Notes under the pieces: model-generated
Database searches by the model: none
Told to the model about the DNA's origin: nothing
Seen by the model: only the letters and a program-made list of their open reading frames with translations
Source: Megaustenia siamemsis
Taxonomy: Eukaryota; Mollusca; Gastropoda; Stylommatophora; Ariophantidae
DNA: 64,000 nt
Direction: 5' to 3'
Assembly: GCA_032433765.1 (NCBI GenBank)
Contig: JAVIAB010000025.1
Span: 35,672,782-35,736,781 of the forward strand
Part shown: piece by piece, positions 36,860 through 46,300 of the stretch
Numbering within the stretch: position 1 is the first letter of the stretch
How the letters are laid out: each line of letters begins with the position of its first letter
Position numbers and translations under genes: made by a program

Positions 36860-37735
36860 TGAATAACAATAGAAACAATTGAGTATAGGAGAGATAGAGG
36901 TAGGTAACAGATGAAACAATAGAGTATAGGAGAGATAGAGGTAGGTAACAGATGAAACAATAGAGTAAAGGAGAGATAGAGGTAGGTAACAGATGAAACA
37001 ATAGAGTATAGGAGAGATAGAGCCAAGTAGCAGAAACAATAGAGTATAGGAGAGATAGAGGTAAGCAGCAGAAACAATAGAGTAAAGGAGAGATAGAGGT
37101 AGGTAACAGATGAAACAATAGAGTATAGGAGAGATAGAGCCAAGTAGCAGAAACAATAGAGTATAGGAGAGATAGAGGTAAGCAGCAGAAACAATAGAGT
37201 AAAGGAGAGATAGAGGTAGGTAACAGATGAAACAATTGAGTATAGGAGAGATAGAGCCAAGTAGCAGAAATAATAGAGTATAGGAGAGATAGAGGTAGGT
37301 AACAGATGAAACAATAGAGTATAGGAGAGATAGAGGCAAGTAGCAGAAATAATAGAGTATAGGAGAGATAGAGGTAGGTAACAGATGAAACAATAGAGTA
37401 TAGGAGAGATAGAGGTAAGTAACAGATGAAACAATAGAGTAAAGGAGAGATAGAGTTAGGTAACAGATGAAACAATAGAGTATAGGAGAGATAGAGGTAG
37501 GTAACAGATGAAACAATAGAGTATAGGAGAGGTAGAGTTAGGTAACAGATGAAACAATAGAGTAAAGGAGGGATAGAGGTAAGCAGCAGAAACAATAGAG
37601 TAAAGGAGAAATAGAGGTAGACAACAGAAACAATAGATTATAGGAGAGATAGAGGTAGGTAACAGATGAAACAATAGATTATAGGAGAGATAGAGATATG
37701 TAACAGAAACAATATAGTATAAGATATATTGAGGT
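36860..37735. repeat. 41/38-bp minisatellite array
   Basis: About 21 copies of AGGAGAGATAGAGGTAGGTA followed by ACAGATGAAACAATAGAGTAT. A 38-bp form (AAGCAGCAGAAACAATAG or AAGTAGCAG) lacks GAT. Long - strand frames (YLYLSYTLLF) in all three phases are produced by this repeat. It abuts the truncated 5' side of the LINE at 35577-36815. Confidence 0.96.
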
Positions 37736-37913
37736 AGGCAAGTGAACAATTTGTTTGTTGGTTTAACAGCTTGGCGCGAGAAAGAAATCAACAGTTGAAC
37801 TGTTGAACAGCGCATGCAATTCGAGATCAGTGAGAGATATAATGTTGAAGACCTCTCGCCATGGGCTATCAATTAAATATGAATTCTCCTTACGCTTTCG
37901 CATATAGACATAC

Positions 37914-38003
37914 AGTAAAGTTTCCCTTCGAGAATGGGGCCTTCTCTAGCGGGTCACAATTGCAGGTCGCACATCCGATTTTGTCGGTCTCAGCCCATAC
38001 AGC
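37914..38003 (-). CDS. Candidate exon, cysteine-rich protein (segment B)
   Basis: On the - strand, GTCCTTGTTTAG (a good acceptor) is followed by 90 nt encoding AVWAETDKIGCATCNCDPLE then KAPFSKGNFT, and then GTATGT (a good donor). An alternative donor, GTAAGG, lies 20 bases downstream. DKIGCATCNCDP resembles the middle of antistasin- or von Willebrand factor C-type modules, where a GC-x-x-C-x-C-D-P pattern is common, but 30 residues are too few to assign the family. Start and end are both phase 0, matching segment A's phase-0 end. It is flanked by minisatellites on both sides (36860-37735 and 38035-38745). Confidence 0.5.
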
Positions 38004-38034
38004 CTAAACAAGGACGCACACAAAAACAATCATT

Positions 38035-38745
38035 ATTTCATAAATAACGACACACGATCTGTTATCTAATAACGATAAACAACAACGTAAAATCTGTTAT
38101 ATAATATCGATAAATAGCAACACAAAATCTGTTATATAATATCGATAAACAACAACGTAAAATCTGTTATATAATATCGATAAACAACAACGTAAAATCT
38201 GTTATATAATATCGATAAACAACAACGTAAAATCTGTTATCTAATATCTATAAATAGCAACACAAAATCTGTTATCTAATATCGATAAACAACAACGTAA
38301 AATCTGTTATCTAATATCTATAAATAGCAACACAAAATCTGTTATCTAATATCGATAAACAACAACACAAAATCTGTTATATAATATCGATAAACAACAA
38401 CGCAAAATCTGTTATCTAATGTCGATAAACAACAACGCAAAATCTGTTATCTAATATCGATAAACAACAACACAAAATCTGTTATCTAATATCGATAAAC
38501 AACAACACAAAATCTGTTATCTAATATCGATAAACAACAACGCAAAATCTGTTATCTAATATCGATAAACAACAACACAAAATCTGTTATATAATATCGA
38601 TAAACAACAACGCAAAATCTGTTATCTAATATCGATAAACAACAACACAAAATCTGTTATCTAATATCGATAAACAACAACACAAAATCTGTTATCTAAT
38701 AACGATCAACAACAATACGAAATCTGTTATCTAATATTAAAAAAA
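38035..38745. repeat. 35-bp minisatellite array (ATATCGATAAACAACAACGC)
   Basis: About 20 copies of AATATCGATAAACAACAACG followed by CAAAATCTGTTATCT, with variants ATAT/TAGCAACAC and CGTAA/CACAA. It begins about 30 bp from the acceptor side of the candidate exon at 37914-38003. Confidence 0.96.
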
Positions 38746-38879
38746 TACATCCGTCGTAATTTCTGTGTACAATCATGGATCGCCACAATAATAGAATTCA
38801 TGACAAAAACATGAAGGAGGATTCCAGTGAAATACCCTCATTCGTTACAGGATAACATTTTCCACAGGAGATAACCGAT

Positions 38880-39226
38880 AGTCATCAAGCTACTGTAAGC
38901 AAAATAAAGATAAAACAGACACATAAAATAGAAACCTGGAACGCAAGAACACTTAAACAGTAGGGTAAACTGGAAAACATCAAACAGGAAATGAAATGGA
39001 TGGGTTTACATTTATTGGTAATGTGTGAAATGAGATACTCTGGGTCAGGCTGATGAACATAAGATCATTTATTCTGGAGGTACTGACACACCAAAGAGGA
39101 GTATGATTCAATCAACACAGAACTGGAGTCGTCAGTCGCTGGATACTGCGAGACTTGCTGAGGAGGGGATCTGAGCACCTAAGGACATATTCAGAGAGCA
39201 ATGATGATGACCAGCAAATAACTCAA
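38880..39226 (+). mobile_element. LINE fragment, N-terminal endonuclease joined to C-terminal end
   Basis: The + strand at about 38920-39110 encodes the beginning of a LINE endonuclease: KIETWNARTLKQ, stop, GKLENIKQEMKWMGLHLLVM, CEMRYSGSG, and after a frameshift HKIIYSGGTDTPKR. Within about 40 bp the text becomes a LINE ORF2 C-terminus, LLRRGSEHLRTYSESNDDDQ (39154-39216), with GATGATGA at the end. The same 75-bp tail occurs at 44212-44287. Almost the whole element between EN start and C-terminus is missing, so this is an internally deleted remnant. Confidence 0.78.
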
Positions 39227-39394
39227 TAACGTAAACAAATAATTGTGAAGGCAGTTTCCATTGTAACTATATAGAACGCTTGTAGTCAAATAATATTTGA
39301 GCTGAATAAACAATCCTTGTAAACGATGAGTTGTCGCTGGCAGAGTGTTTTAAGAAGGCAATGGATGGCTAATGCATCACAAACTATTGAGGGA
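39227..39394. other. Short unique spacer
   Basis: No recognisable feature. It precedes the first 43-bp units near 39395. Confidence 0.4.
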
Positions 39395-40855
39395 CAGATG
39401 AATCTAAAGGTGGGACAGTGATGTATGTATTGAGAAATTGGGGAGTCTAAAGGTGGGACAATGATGTATATATTGAGAGATTGGAGAGTCTAAAGGTGGG
39501 ACAATGATGTATATATTGTAAGATTGGGGAGTCTAAAGGCGGGACAGTGATGTATATATTGTAAGATTGGGGAGTCTAAAGGTGGGACAGTGATGTATAT
39601 ATTGTAAGATTGGGGAATCTAAAGGTGGGACAGTGATGTATATATTGTAAGATTGGGGAATCTAAAGGTCGGACAGTGATGTATATATTGTAAGATTGGG
39701 GAGTCTAAAGGTGGGACAGTGATGTATATATTGTAAGATTGGGGAGTCTAAAGGTGGGACAGTGATGTATATATTGTAAGATTGGGGAATCTAAAGGTCG
39801 GACAGTGATGTATATATTGTAAGATTGGGGAGTCTAAAGGTGGGACAGTGATGTATATATTGTAAGATTGGGGAGTCTAAAGGTGGGACAGTGATGTATA
39901 TATTGAGAAATTGGGGAGTCTAAAGGTGGGACACTGATGTATATATTGAGAAATTGGGGAGTCTAAAGGTGGGACAGTGATGTATATATTGAGAAATTGG
40001 GGAGTCTAAAGGTGGGACAGTGATGTATATATTGAGAAATTGGGGAACTAAAGGTGGGACAGTGATGTATATATTGTAAGATTGGGGAGTCTAAACGTGG
40101 GACAGTGATGTATATATTGTAAGATTGGGGAGTCTAAAGGTCGGACAGAGATGTATATATTGTAAGATTAGGGAGTCTAAAGGTGGGACAGTGATGTATA
40201 TATTGTAAGATTGGGGAATCTGAAGGTGGGACAGTGATGTATATATTGTAAGATTGGGGAGTCTAAAGGTGGGACAGTGATGTATATATTGTAAGATTGG
40301 GGAGTCTAAAGGTGGGACAGTGATGTATATATTGTAAGATTGGGGAGTCTAAAGGTGGGACAGTGATGTATATATTGAGAAATTGGGGAGTCTAAAGGTG
40401 GGACAGTGATGTATATATTTTAAGATTGGGGAGTCTAAACGTGGGACAGTGATGTATATATTGTAAGATTGGGGAGTCTAAAGGTGGGACAGTGATGTAT
40501 ATATTGTAAGATTGGGGAGTCTAAAGGTGGGACAGTGATGTATATATTGTAAGATTGGGGAGTCTAAAGGTGGGACAGTGATGTATATATTGTAAGATTG
40601 GGGAGTCTAATTGTAGGACAATGATGTACATATTGAGCGATTGAGGAGTCTAAAGGTGGGACAATGATGTATATATTGAGAGAGTGAGGAGTCTAAAGGT
40701 GGGACAATGATGTATATATTGAGAGATTGGTGAGTCTAAAGGTGGGACAATGGTGTATGTATTGAGAGATTGGGGAGTCTAAAGGTGGGACAATGATGTA
40801 TAAATTGAGAGATTGAGGAGTCTAAAGATGGGACAAAGATGTATATATTGATAGA
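39395..40855. repeat. 43-bp minisatellite array
   Basis: About 34 copies of GGTGGGACAGTGATGTATAT followed by ATTGTAAGATTGGGGAGTCTAAA. GAGAAATTGGGG and TAAGATTGGGG subtypes occur in runs. The outer units are more divergent (GAGAGATTGAGG), as expected for array edges. Confidence 0.97.
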
Positions 40856-41079
40856 TTTCGTAGGATTGGTTTTCTTGTTGTATTGAATGTCTGTTCTGTT
40901 AAGTCTGTTTAAGTGTTCGTGTATGTCTTCTATTTTTCCACGTAATATCGCCTGATTTTCTGCATATTGCCCGATTGGATGAGCTAAATCCAAGGCCAAA
41001 CATTTTAGTTAGCTAGAGTTGATCTCTGCGACCTGGTATTTTTGCGTTGAAGAAAGACTCAACATTTATGCACAATTAG
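40856..41079. other. Unique spacer before the LINE
   Basis: No recognised coding sequence. A short - strand frame extends into the 43-bp repeat and is not supported as a gene. Confidence 0.4.
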
Positions 41080-42625
41080 TTAAATGAATTAACAGGAAGA
41101 AAAGAGGTCAAAGTTTCAGGATGTGTTAAATGAAAGGAAGGAGATATAATAATGGGACAGGAGAAGATAATGGAAAGATAGACAGAATATATCAGTCAAC
41201 TCTATGATGATGAAAGACCAGAGCTACACACTTTCAAACAAAGACAAAGGATCACCAATAATGCAGAGTGAAGTGGAGGACACAATTCAACACATGAAAA
41301 GAGTCAAAGCTCCAGGTCCTGACAATATAACAATCGAAGAGATAAATGCATTAGGAGAGCTGGGAGTACAAGTTATAACAAAACTACTAAATGACATATA
41401 TAACACTGGATACATGCCCGAAGATCTACTAAAATCTATCTTTGTAGCCATACCGAAGAAGTCAGTCGCCACTGATTGTGAAGACCATCGCACTATTAGT
41501 CTCATGAGCCATATGACGAAAATATTACTAAGAATCATCATGAGACGTGTAAGGAACAAAATAAAACCAGAAATAAGTGAAGAACAATGTGGATTTGTGG
41601 AAGGAAAGGGCACCAATAATGCAATATACATCTTAAGAACATTGATAGAAAGATCTATATAGATAAAGAAAGATTTATATATGTGCTTTATAGACTGCAC
41701 AAAAGCATTTGACAAAGTAAAGCATGTGGAAATAATCAATATGCTGGGGAAATTAAATATTGATGGCAAGGATCTGCGAATCATAAAAAAACATGTACTG
41801 GCAACAAACAGCAGCTATACGAATTAACAACCAAACAGGACAATTCTAATATATAAAACAAGGGGTCAGATAAGGCTGTGTTCTGTCGCCGGATTTGTTT
41901 TCACTTTACAGCGAACATATTATGAGATCAATAGTAGACAAAAAAGGAATTGAGGTCAACGGTCACAACATAAATAATTTGCGATATGCCAATGACACAG
42001 TCTTAATAGCAGAGACAGAGAACGAACTACACGAAATGATAGACATAATAGTAGAAGAAAGCAACAAGAAAGGTGTCAGTCTGAATAGTAAGAAAACAGA
42101 AATAATGGTTATATTGAAGAAACAATCATCACCATCATGCAGCATAAAAATAAACAAATAAATGTCAATAAAAGTGAGAAAGAGAGATCATCAGTGCTAT
42201 ATAGAACCAATTCTGACCTATGGAAGCGAATCATGGACAGTAGACAAACAAATGAAAAGATGGTTAGATGCCACAGAGATGGGATTTCTCAAAAGAATGT
42301 TGAAAGTTTCCTGGACAGTTAAAAAGACAAAGGAGGAAGTTCTCAAAGAGGCCAACACAAAAAGGGAAGTCCTAAAAACATCAGAAAGAAACAATCAACA
42401 TTTTTCAGGCACATCATGAGAAGAGGAAAGTTGGAATACTTTTTTACAACTGGCACAATAAAAGGAAAGAGAGATCGCAGACGACAAAGAGAGAAAATAC
42501 TGGATAGCTTGGTGTCATGGCATGGAAAACAGACAACAACAGAACTGATACGATGCACTGTAGATAGAAGATTGTGGAAGGACATGATCGCCTACGCCAA
42601 CCGGTATGGCACATGATGATGACAG
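41080..42625 (+). mobile_element. LINE fragment (family B), RT to C-terminus, with altered catalytic motif
   Basis: The + strand shows the linker (NELTGRK, EKIMER, TEYISQLYDDE), then [80 protein letters not shown] (motif A), and the catalytic region as NNLRYANDTVLIAETENELH at about 41976-42035. The YADD motif is YAND. After SCSIKINK and a TAA the frame continues MSIKVRKRDHQCYIEPILTY, RWLDATEMGFLKRMLKVSW, ILDSLVSWHGKQTTTELIRC and LWKDMIAYANRYGT with stop at about 42614. Stops and frameshifts disable it. The tail contains ATGATGATGAC. Confidence 0.93.
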
Positions 42626-42798
42626 CTAACGACCAAAAGATCATAATACTAAAGAGAGCAACCAAACTGGCAATAATATTTATTCAATGTTTTTTTTTTA
42701 ATGATTATTCAAAACTGCAAGGGAGAAATATTGCTGAAGAAGACATCATTTCCGTTAGAAGAACAGACGCATTCTAGTGGGTTAATATCGATACAAAC
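42626..42798. other. Unique spacer between LINE and candidate exon A
   Basis: AT-rich, with a run of T near 42690. No gene is seen beyond a reading-through frame. Confidence 0.4.
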
Positions 42799-42908
42799 CT
42801 GAGAGTAATGTTTACAATCACAGCCACTATCACAGGTCATGTTCTGGAAGTTAAAGTTGGATTTTTCAGCGCACCAGGCTTCTGATGCTTTAATTGGCTT
42901 TGAGGGAC
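42799..42908 (-). CDS. Candidate exon, cysteine-rich protein (segment A)
   Basis: On the - strand, TTTCCTAAG (acceptor-like) precedes 110 nt encoding PSKPIKASEAWCAEKSNF, then NFQNMTCDSGCDCKHYSQ, ending CAG before GTTTGT (donor-like). Four cysteines occur (C-x12-C-x3-C-x-C), plus a potential N-glycosylation site (NMT) and a WCAE motif similar to WAE in segment B. It ends in phase 0, and segment B starts in phase 0. The context suggests a secreted protein coded by short exons. No signal peptide or start codon is visible in the window, so the 5' part would lie elsewhere. Confidence 0.45.
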
Positions 42909-42924
42909 CTTAGGAAATAGATTA

Positions 42925-43270
42925 TCGTAGCAATCTATAATGAGACACATCAAGTTATCATTGTAGTCTATAATGATACACATCAAGTTATCATATCAAT
43001 CTATAATGATATACATCAAGTTAACATTGCAATCTATAATGATACACATTAAGTTATCATAGCAATCTATAATGATACACATCAAGTTATCATAGCAATC
43101 TATAATGATACACATCAAGTTACCATAGCAATCTATAATGATACACATCAAGTTATCATAGCAATCTATAATGATACACATTAAGTTATCATAGCAATCT
43201 ATAATGATACACATTAAGTTATCATAGCAATCTATAATGATACACATCAAGTTATCATAGCAATCTATAA
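42925..43270. repeat. 33-bp minisatellite array
   Basis: About ten copies of AATGATACACATCAAGTTAT followed by CATAGCAATCTAT. On the - strand the 11-residue MCIIIDCYDNL frame is open because 33 is a multiple of three. Remnants of the same unit occur at about 43602-43630, 44163-44190 and 44286-44320, so transposons have been inserted into this array. Confidence 0.95.
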
Positions 43271-43274
43271 TGGT

Positions 43275-43600
43275 AACGGTAAAAGGTCAAAGTAAAGTAC
43301 GAGACTTGAACCGGGGTCTTAGCACGCGAGTTTCCACCCATATGTGCTCGGCCGCCTATCCAGAAATGTTCGGAGATTTCTGGATAGTGTCGCTTCAAGC
43401 ATCGAAACTCACGATGCGAGGCGACATTCCTCACCTTCCCAGGGTAATACCTTGGTACCCATTTTTGTCAATGGCTTGGTCGACCGTGGGGGTAATTTTT
43501 TTTCAGATCACGAGTACAACTCACACTGCTCCCAGCGGGAATCGAACACGGGTTGTCCGAACGACGGTAGCTCCGTCGGGTAATTTTTTTTTTTTTATAT
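43275..43600 (-). mobile_element. SINE-like element with B-box, - strand
   Basis: On the - strand a segment contains GTGTTCGATTCCCGCTGGGA near 43540, which matches an RNA polymerase III B-box (GGTTCGANNCC) with one change. It then has AAAAATGGGTACCAAGG near 43460, a motif also found in the SINE at 47167-47697 (AAATGGGTACC) in the same order relative to the B-box. The remainder is GC-richer than its neighbours and non-coding. It interrupts the 33-bp array. A clear A-box and target-site duplication were not found, so the boundaries are approximate. Confidence 0.6.
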
Positions 43601-43630
43601 ACACATGTTATAATGATACACATCAAGTTA

Positions 43631-44165
43631 TCATCATCATCATGTGCCATACCGGTTGGGGTAGCGATCATGTCCTTCCACAATCTTCTATCTACAGTGC
43701 ATCGTATCAGTTCTGTTGTTGACTGTTTTCCATGCCATGACACCAAGCTATCCAGTATTTTCTCTCTTTGTCGTCTGCGATCTCTCTTTCCTTTTATTTT
43801 GCCAGTTGTAACCAAGTATTCCAACTTTCCTCTTCTCATGATGTGCCTGAAAAATGTTGATTGCTTCTTTCTGATGTTTCTCAAGAGCCCCCTTTTTGTG
43901 TTGGCCTCTTTGAGAACTTCCTCATTGGTCTTTTTAGCTGTCCAGGGAACTTTCAACATTCTTCTGAGAAATCCCATCTCTGTGGCCTCTAATCGTCTTT
44001 TCATTTGTTTGTCTACTGTCCATGATTCCTTCCATAGGTCAGAATTGGTTCTATATAGCACCGATGAACTCTCTTTCTCATTTTTATTGACATAGATTTG
44101 TTGCATAAGATATTTTTCATTTTCTGAAATGCCATTTTGGCCTGAACTATTCTGCTTTTTACAAA
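43631..44165 (-). mobile_element. LINE fragment (family B), C-terminal part
   Basis: On the - strand: KSRIVQAKMAFQKMKNILCN at the 5' end (near 44160), then MSIKMRKRVHRCYIEPILTY and, after a frameshift, SWTVDKQMKRRLEATEMGFL, KTNEEVLKEANTKRGLLRNI, FFRHIMRRGKLEYLVTTGKI and SLVSWHGKQSTTELIRCTVD. The 3' tail near 43631-43642 is a CAT run. It is flanked by pieces of the 33-bp array on both sides. Unlike the copies at 41080 and 44771, it keeps the sequence immediately before MSIKMRKR. Confidence 0.92.
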
Positions 44166-44211
44166 GTTATCATAGTAATCTATAATGCATTTAATACACG
44201 TACACATGCAG

Positions 44212-44287
44212 GACTTGCTGAGGAGGGGATCTGAGCACTTATGGACATATTCAGAGTGCAATGATGATGACCCGCAAATAACTCAAT
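44212..44287 (+). mobile_element. LINE ORF2 C-terminal tail fragment
   Basis: The + strand encodes LLRRGSEHLWTYSECNDDD. At nucleotide level it is near-identical (about 5 differences over 75 bp) to 39152-39226. It lies between two remnants of the 33-bp array. Confidence 0.75.
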
Positions 44288-44319
44288 CTCAATGATACAT
44301 TAAGTTATTATAGCAATCT

Positions 44320-44770
44320 ATCATCATCATTGAGTGTCATCTCCGCATCGAAGGTTGGCTACCATGGCGCGCCATTCCACTCTGTCTCTTGCTTTGATGG
44401 TGCAGATTGTCATAGGCTGACTTGTCCATCTTTTGATGTTACTCGTTCATGTTAGTCTTGGTCTGCCTCTGCCTCTTTTACCTTGTATTTTTCCTTCTAG
44501 TATTACTTTTATTAGACTGTTGTGTCTTTTAACATGACCAACAAGTTTTATTTGTCTTGCTCTATTTGTGATTAGTAGTTCTTTTTTTCATTTTTAGTTG
44601 TTTTAAAACTTCCACGTTTGTTTTCTTTTCTTTCCATCAAATTCTACCTATTCTCTATAAATCCACATTTCAAAGGCTTCAATTTTCTGTTCTGTTTTCT
44701 TGTCTAATGTCCATGTTTCTGCACCATACAGGAATATTGAGAAGATGTAACATTTTGCTATTCTTAGTTT
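44320..44770 (-). mobile_element. LINE fragment (family A), C-terminal part
   Basis: On the - strand the text reads LKLRIAKCYIFSIFLYGAET near 44760, WTLDKKTEQKIEAFEM, then with frameshifts ARQIKLVGHVKRHNSLIKVI, LEGKIQGKRGRGRPRLT and MVANLRCGDDTQ, ending with a CAT run at about 44322-44333. The same family occurs at 2795-3735 and 45690-46300. Its 5' end joins directly to the next LINE (44771) with no spacer. Confidence 0.9.
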
Positions 44771-45470
44771 TTGGCGTAGACGATCATGTCCCTCCACAAT
44801 CTTCTATTCACAGTGCATCGTATTAGTTCTGTTGTTGACTGTTTTCCATGCCATGACACCAAGCTATCCAGTATTTTCTCTCTTTGTCGTCTGCGATCTC
44901 TCTTTCCTTTTATTTTGCCAGTTGTAACCAAGTATTCCAACTTTCCTCTTCTCATGATGTTCTTGAAAAATGTTGATTGCTTCTTTTTTAGGACTTCCCT
45001 TTTTGTGTTGGCCTCTTTGAGAACTTCCTCGTTGGTCTTTTTATCTGTCCAGGGAACTTTCAACATTCTTCTGAGAAATCCCATCTCTGTGGCATCTAAC
45101 CATCTTTTCATTTGTTTGTCTACTGTCCATGATTCGCTTCCATAGGTCACAATTGGTTCTATATAGCACTGATGATCTCTCTTTCTCACTTCTATTGACA
45201 TTTATTTGTTTATTTTTATGCTGCATGATGGTGATGATTGTTTCTTCGATATAACCATTACTTCTGTTTTCTTACTATTCAGACTGAGACCTTTCTTATT
45301 GCTTTCTTTTACTGTTATGTCTATCATTTCGTGTAGTTCATTCTCTGTCTCTGCTATTAAGACTGTGTCATTGGCATATCGCAAATTATTTATGTTGTGA
45401 CCGTTGACTTCAATTCCTTTTTTGTCTACTATTGATGCTATTTTGGCCTGAGCCATTCTGCTTTTTATTT
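44771..45470 (-). mobile_element. LINE fragment (family B), RT motif C to C-terminus, altered catalytic motif
   Basis: On the - strand it begins KSRMAQAKIA, then [40 protein letters not shown] (catalytic YADD changed to YAND at 45378-45367), SCSIKINK and a TAA, MSIEVRKRDHQCYIEPIVTY, SWTVDKQMKRWLDATEMGFL, KTNEEVLKEANTKREVLKKK, KILDSLVSWHGKQSTTELIR and LWRDMIVYA. There it fuses to the family A LINE. The KINK-stop-MSI junction and the YAND change are the same as in the copy at 41080-42625. It lacks its own 3' tail. Confidence 0.92.
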
Positions 45471-45561
45471 CTATAAACTATAAAAACAATGACATATTGG
45501 ATGACACAATTTGTTATTTATATTTAATGTGTCAATAACAAATTGTTTATATAGTTTATAG
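45471..45561. repeat. 91-bp palindromic element containing a 21-bp satellite unit
   Basis: The left arm CTATAAACTATAAAAACAAT (45471-45490) and right arm ATTGTTTATATAGTTTATAG (45542-45561) are inverted repeats with one mismatch in 20. Inside is a second inverted pair, ACAATTTGTTATT (45506-45518) and AATAACAAATTGT (45534-45546), with a 15-nt loop. The interior carries TTTAATGTGTCAATAACAAA, identical to a common unit variant of the large 21-bp array that begins at 48125. Confidence 0.8.
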
Positions 45562-45689
45562 TCTGGAAATAAACATAGAGCTAAGATAATGTCCACTGAC
45601 TAAGTTAAAAGTTAACCCAAAATCATCATCAAGACTGTAGAAGTAAAATGGTAATAATTAGAAACCTACAATAAAATATCACATTTGAG
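45562..45689. other. Unique spacer
   Basis: AT-rich, no recognised feature. Confidence 0.4.
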
Positions 45690-46300
45690 GGAATACATCT
45701 GGAGACAGTCCAGAGCTACAACTACCTGGGACATACTATAACCAATGATGGAAAAAGCGAAACTGAAATAAACAAAAGAATAGCTATGGCAAAAAGTAAT
45801 TTTAATGCCATGAAAAATATACTAACAACAAAACAAATATCAGCAGGGCTGAAACTAAGAATGGCAAAATGTTACGTCTTCTCAATATTCCTGTATGGTG
45901 CAGAAACATGGACATTAGACAAGAAAACACAACAGAAAATTGAAGCCTTTGAAGTGGGGATTTATAGAACAATAGGTATAATTGGATGGAAACAAAAGAT
46001 AACAAACGATGAAGTTTTAAAACAACTGAAAATAAAAAGAGAACTACTAAATACAATGTAAACAAGACAAATGAGATATTTGGGGCATGTTAAAAGACAC
46101 AGCAGCCTACTAAAAGTAATATTGGAAGGAAAAATACAAAGTAAAAGATGCAGAGGCAGACCAAGACTAACATGGATGAGTAACATCAAAAGATGGACAA
46201 GTCAATCTATGACAGCCTGCACCATCAAAGCAAGAAACAGAGTAGAATGGCGATCCATGGTAGCCAACCTTCGTTGCGGAGAAGGCACGCGATGATGATG
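45690..46300 (+). mobile_element. LINE fragment (family A), C-terminal part, source of the 65-bp repeat
   Basis: The + strand encodes VQSYNYLGHTITNDGKSETE, MAKSNFNAMKNILTTKQISA, GLKLRMAKCYVFSIFLYGAE, TWTLDKKTQQKIEAFEVGIY, NDEVLKQLKIKRELLNTM (stop), TRQMRYLGHVKRHSSLLKVI, RGRPRLTWMSNIKRW and MVANLRCGEGTR with TGA near 46293, then GATGATGATGA. This is the best preserved copy of the family. It is 5' truncated, starting after the RT core, so it is inactive. Its last 40 bp, with the following 25 bp, make up the unit of the next minisatellite. Confidence 0.92.

Noticed and set aside
36783..37872. Minus-strand frames of 208-270 codons rich in LYLSYTLLF that look like membrane segments
   Set aside because: They are the 41/38-bp repeat read in three overlapping frames; the hydrophobicity is a by-product of the repeat.
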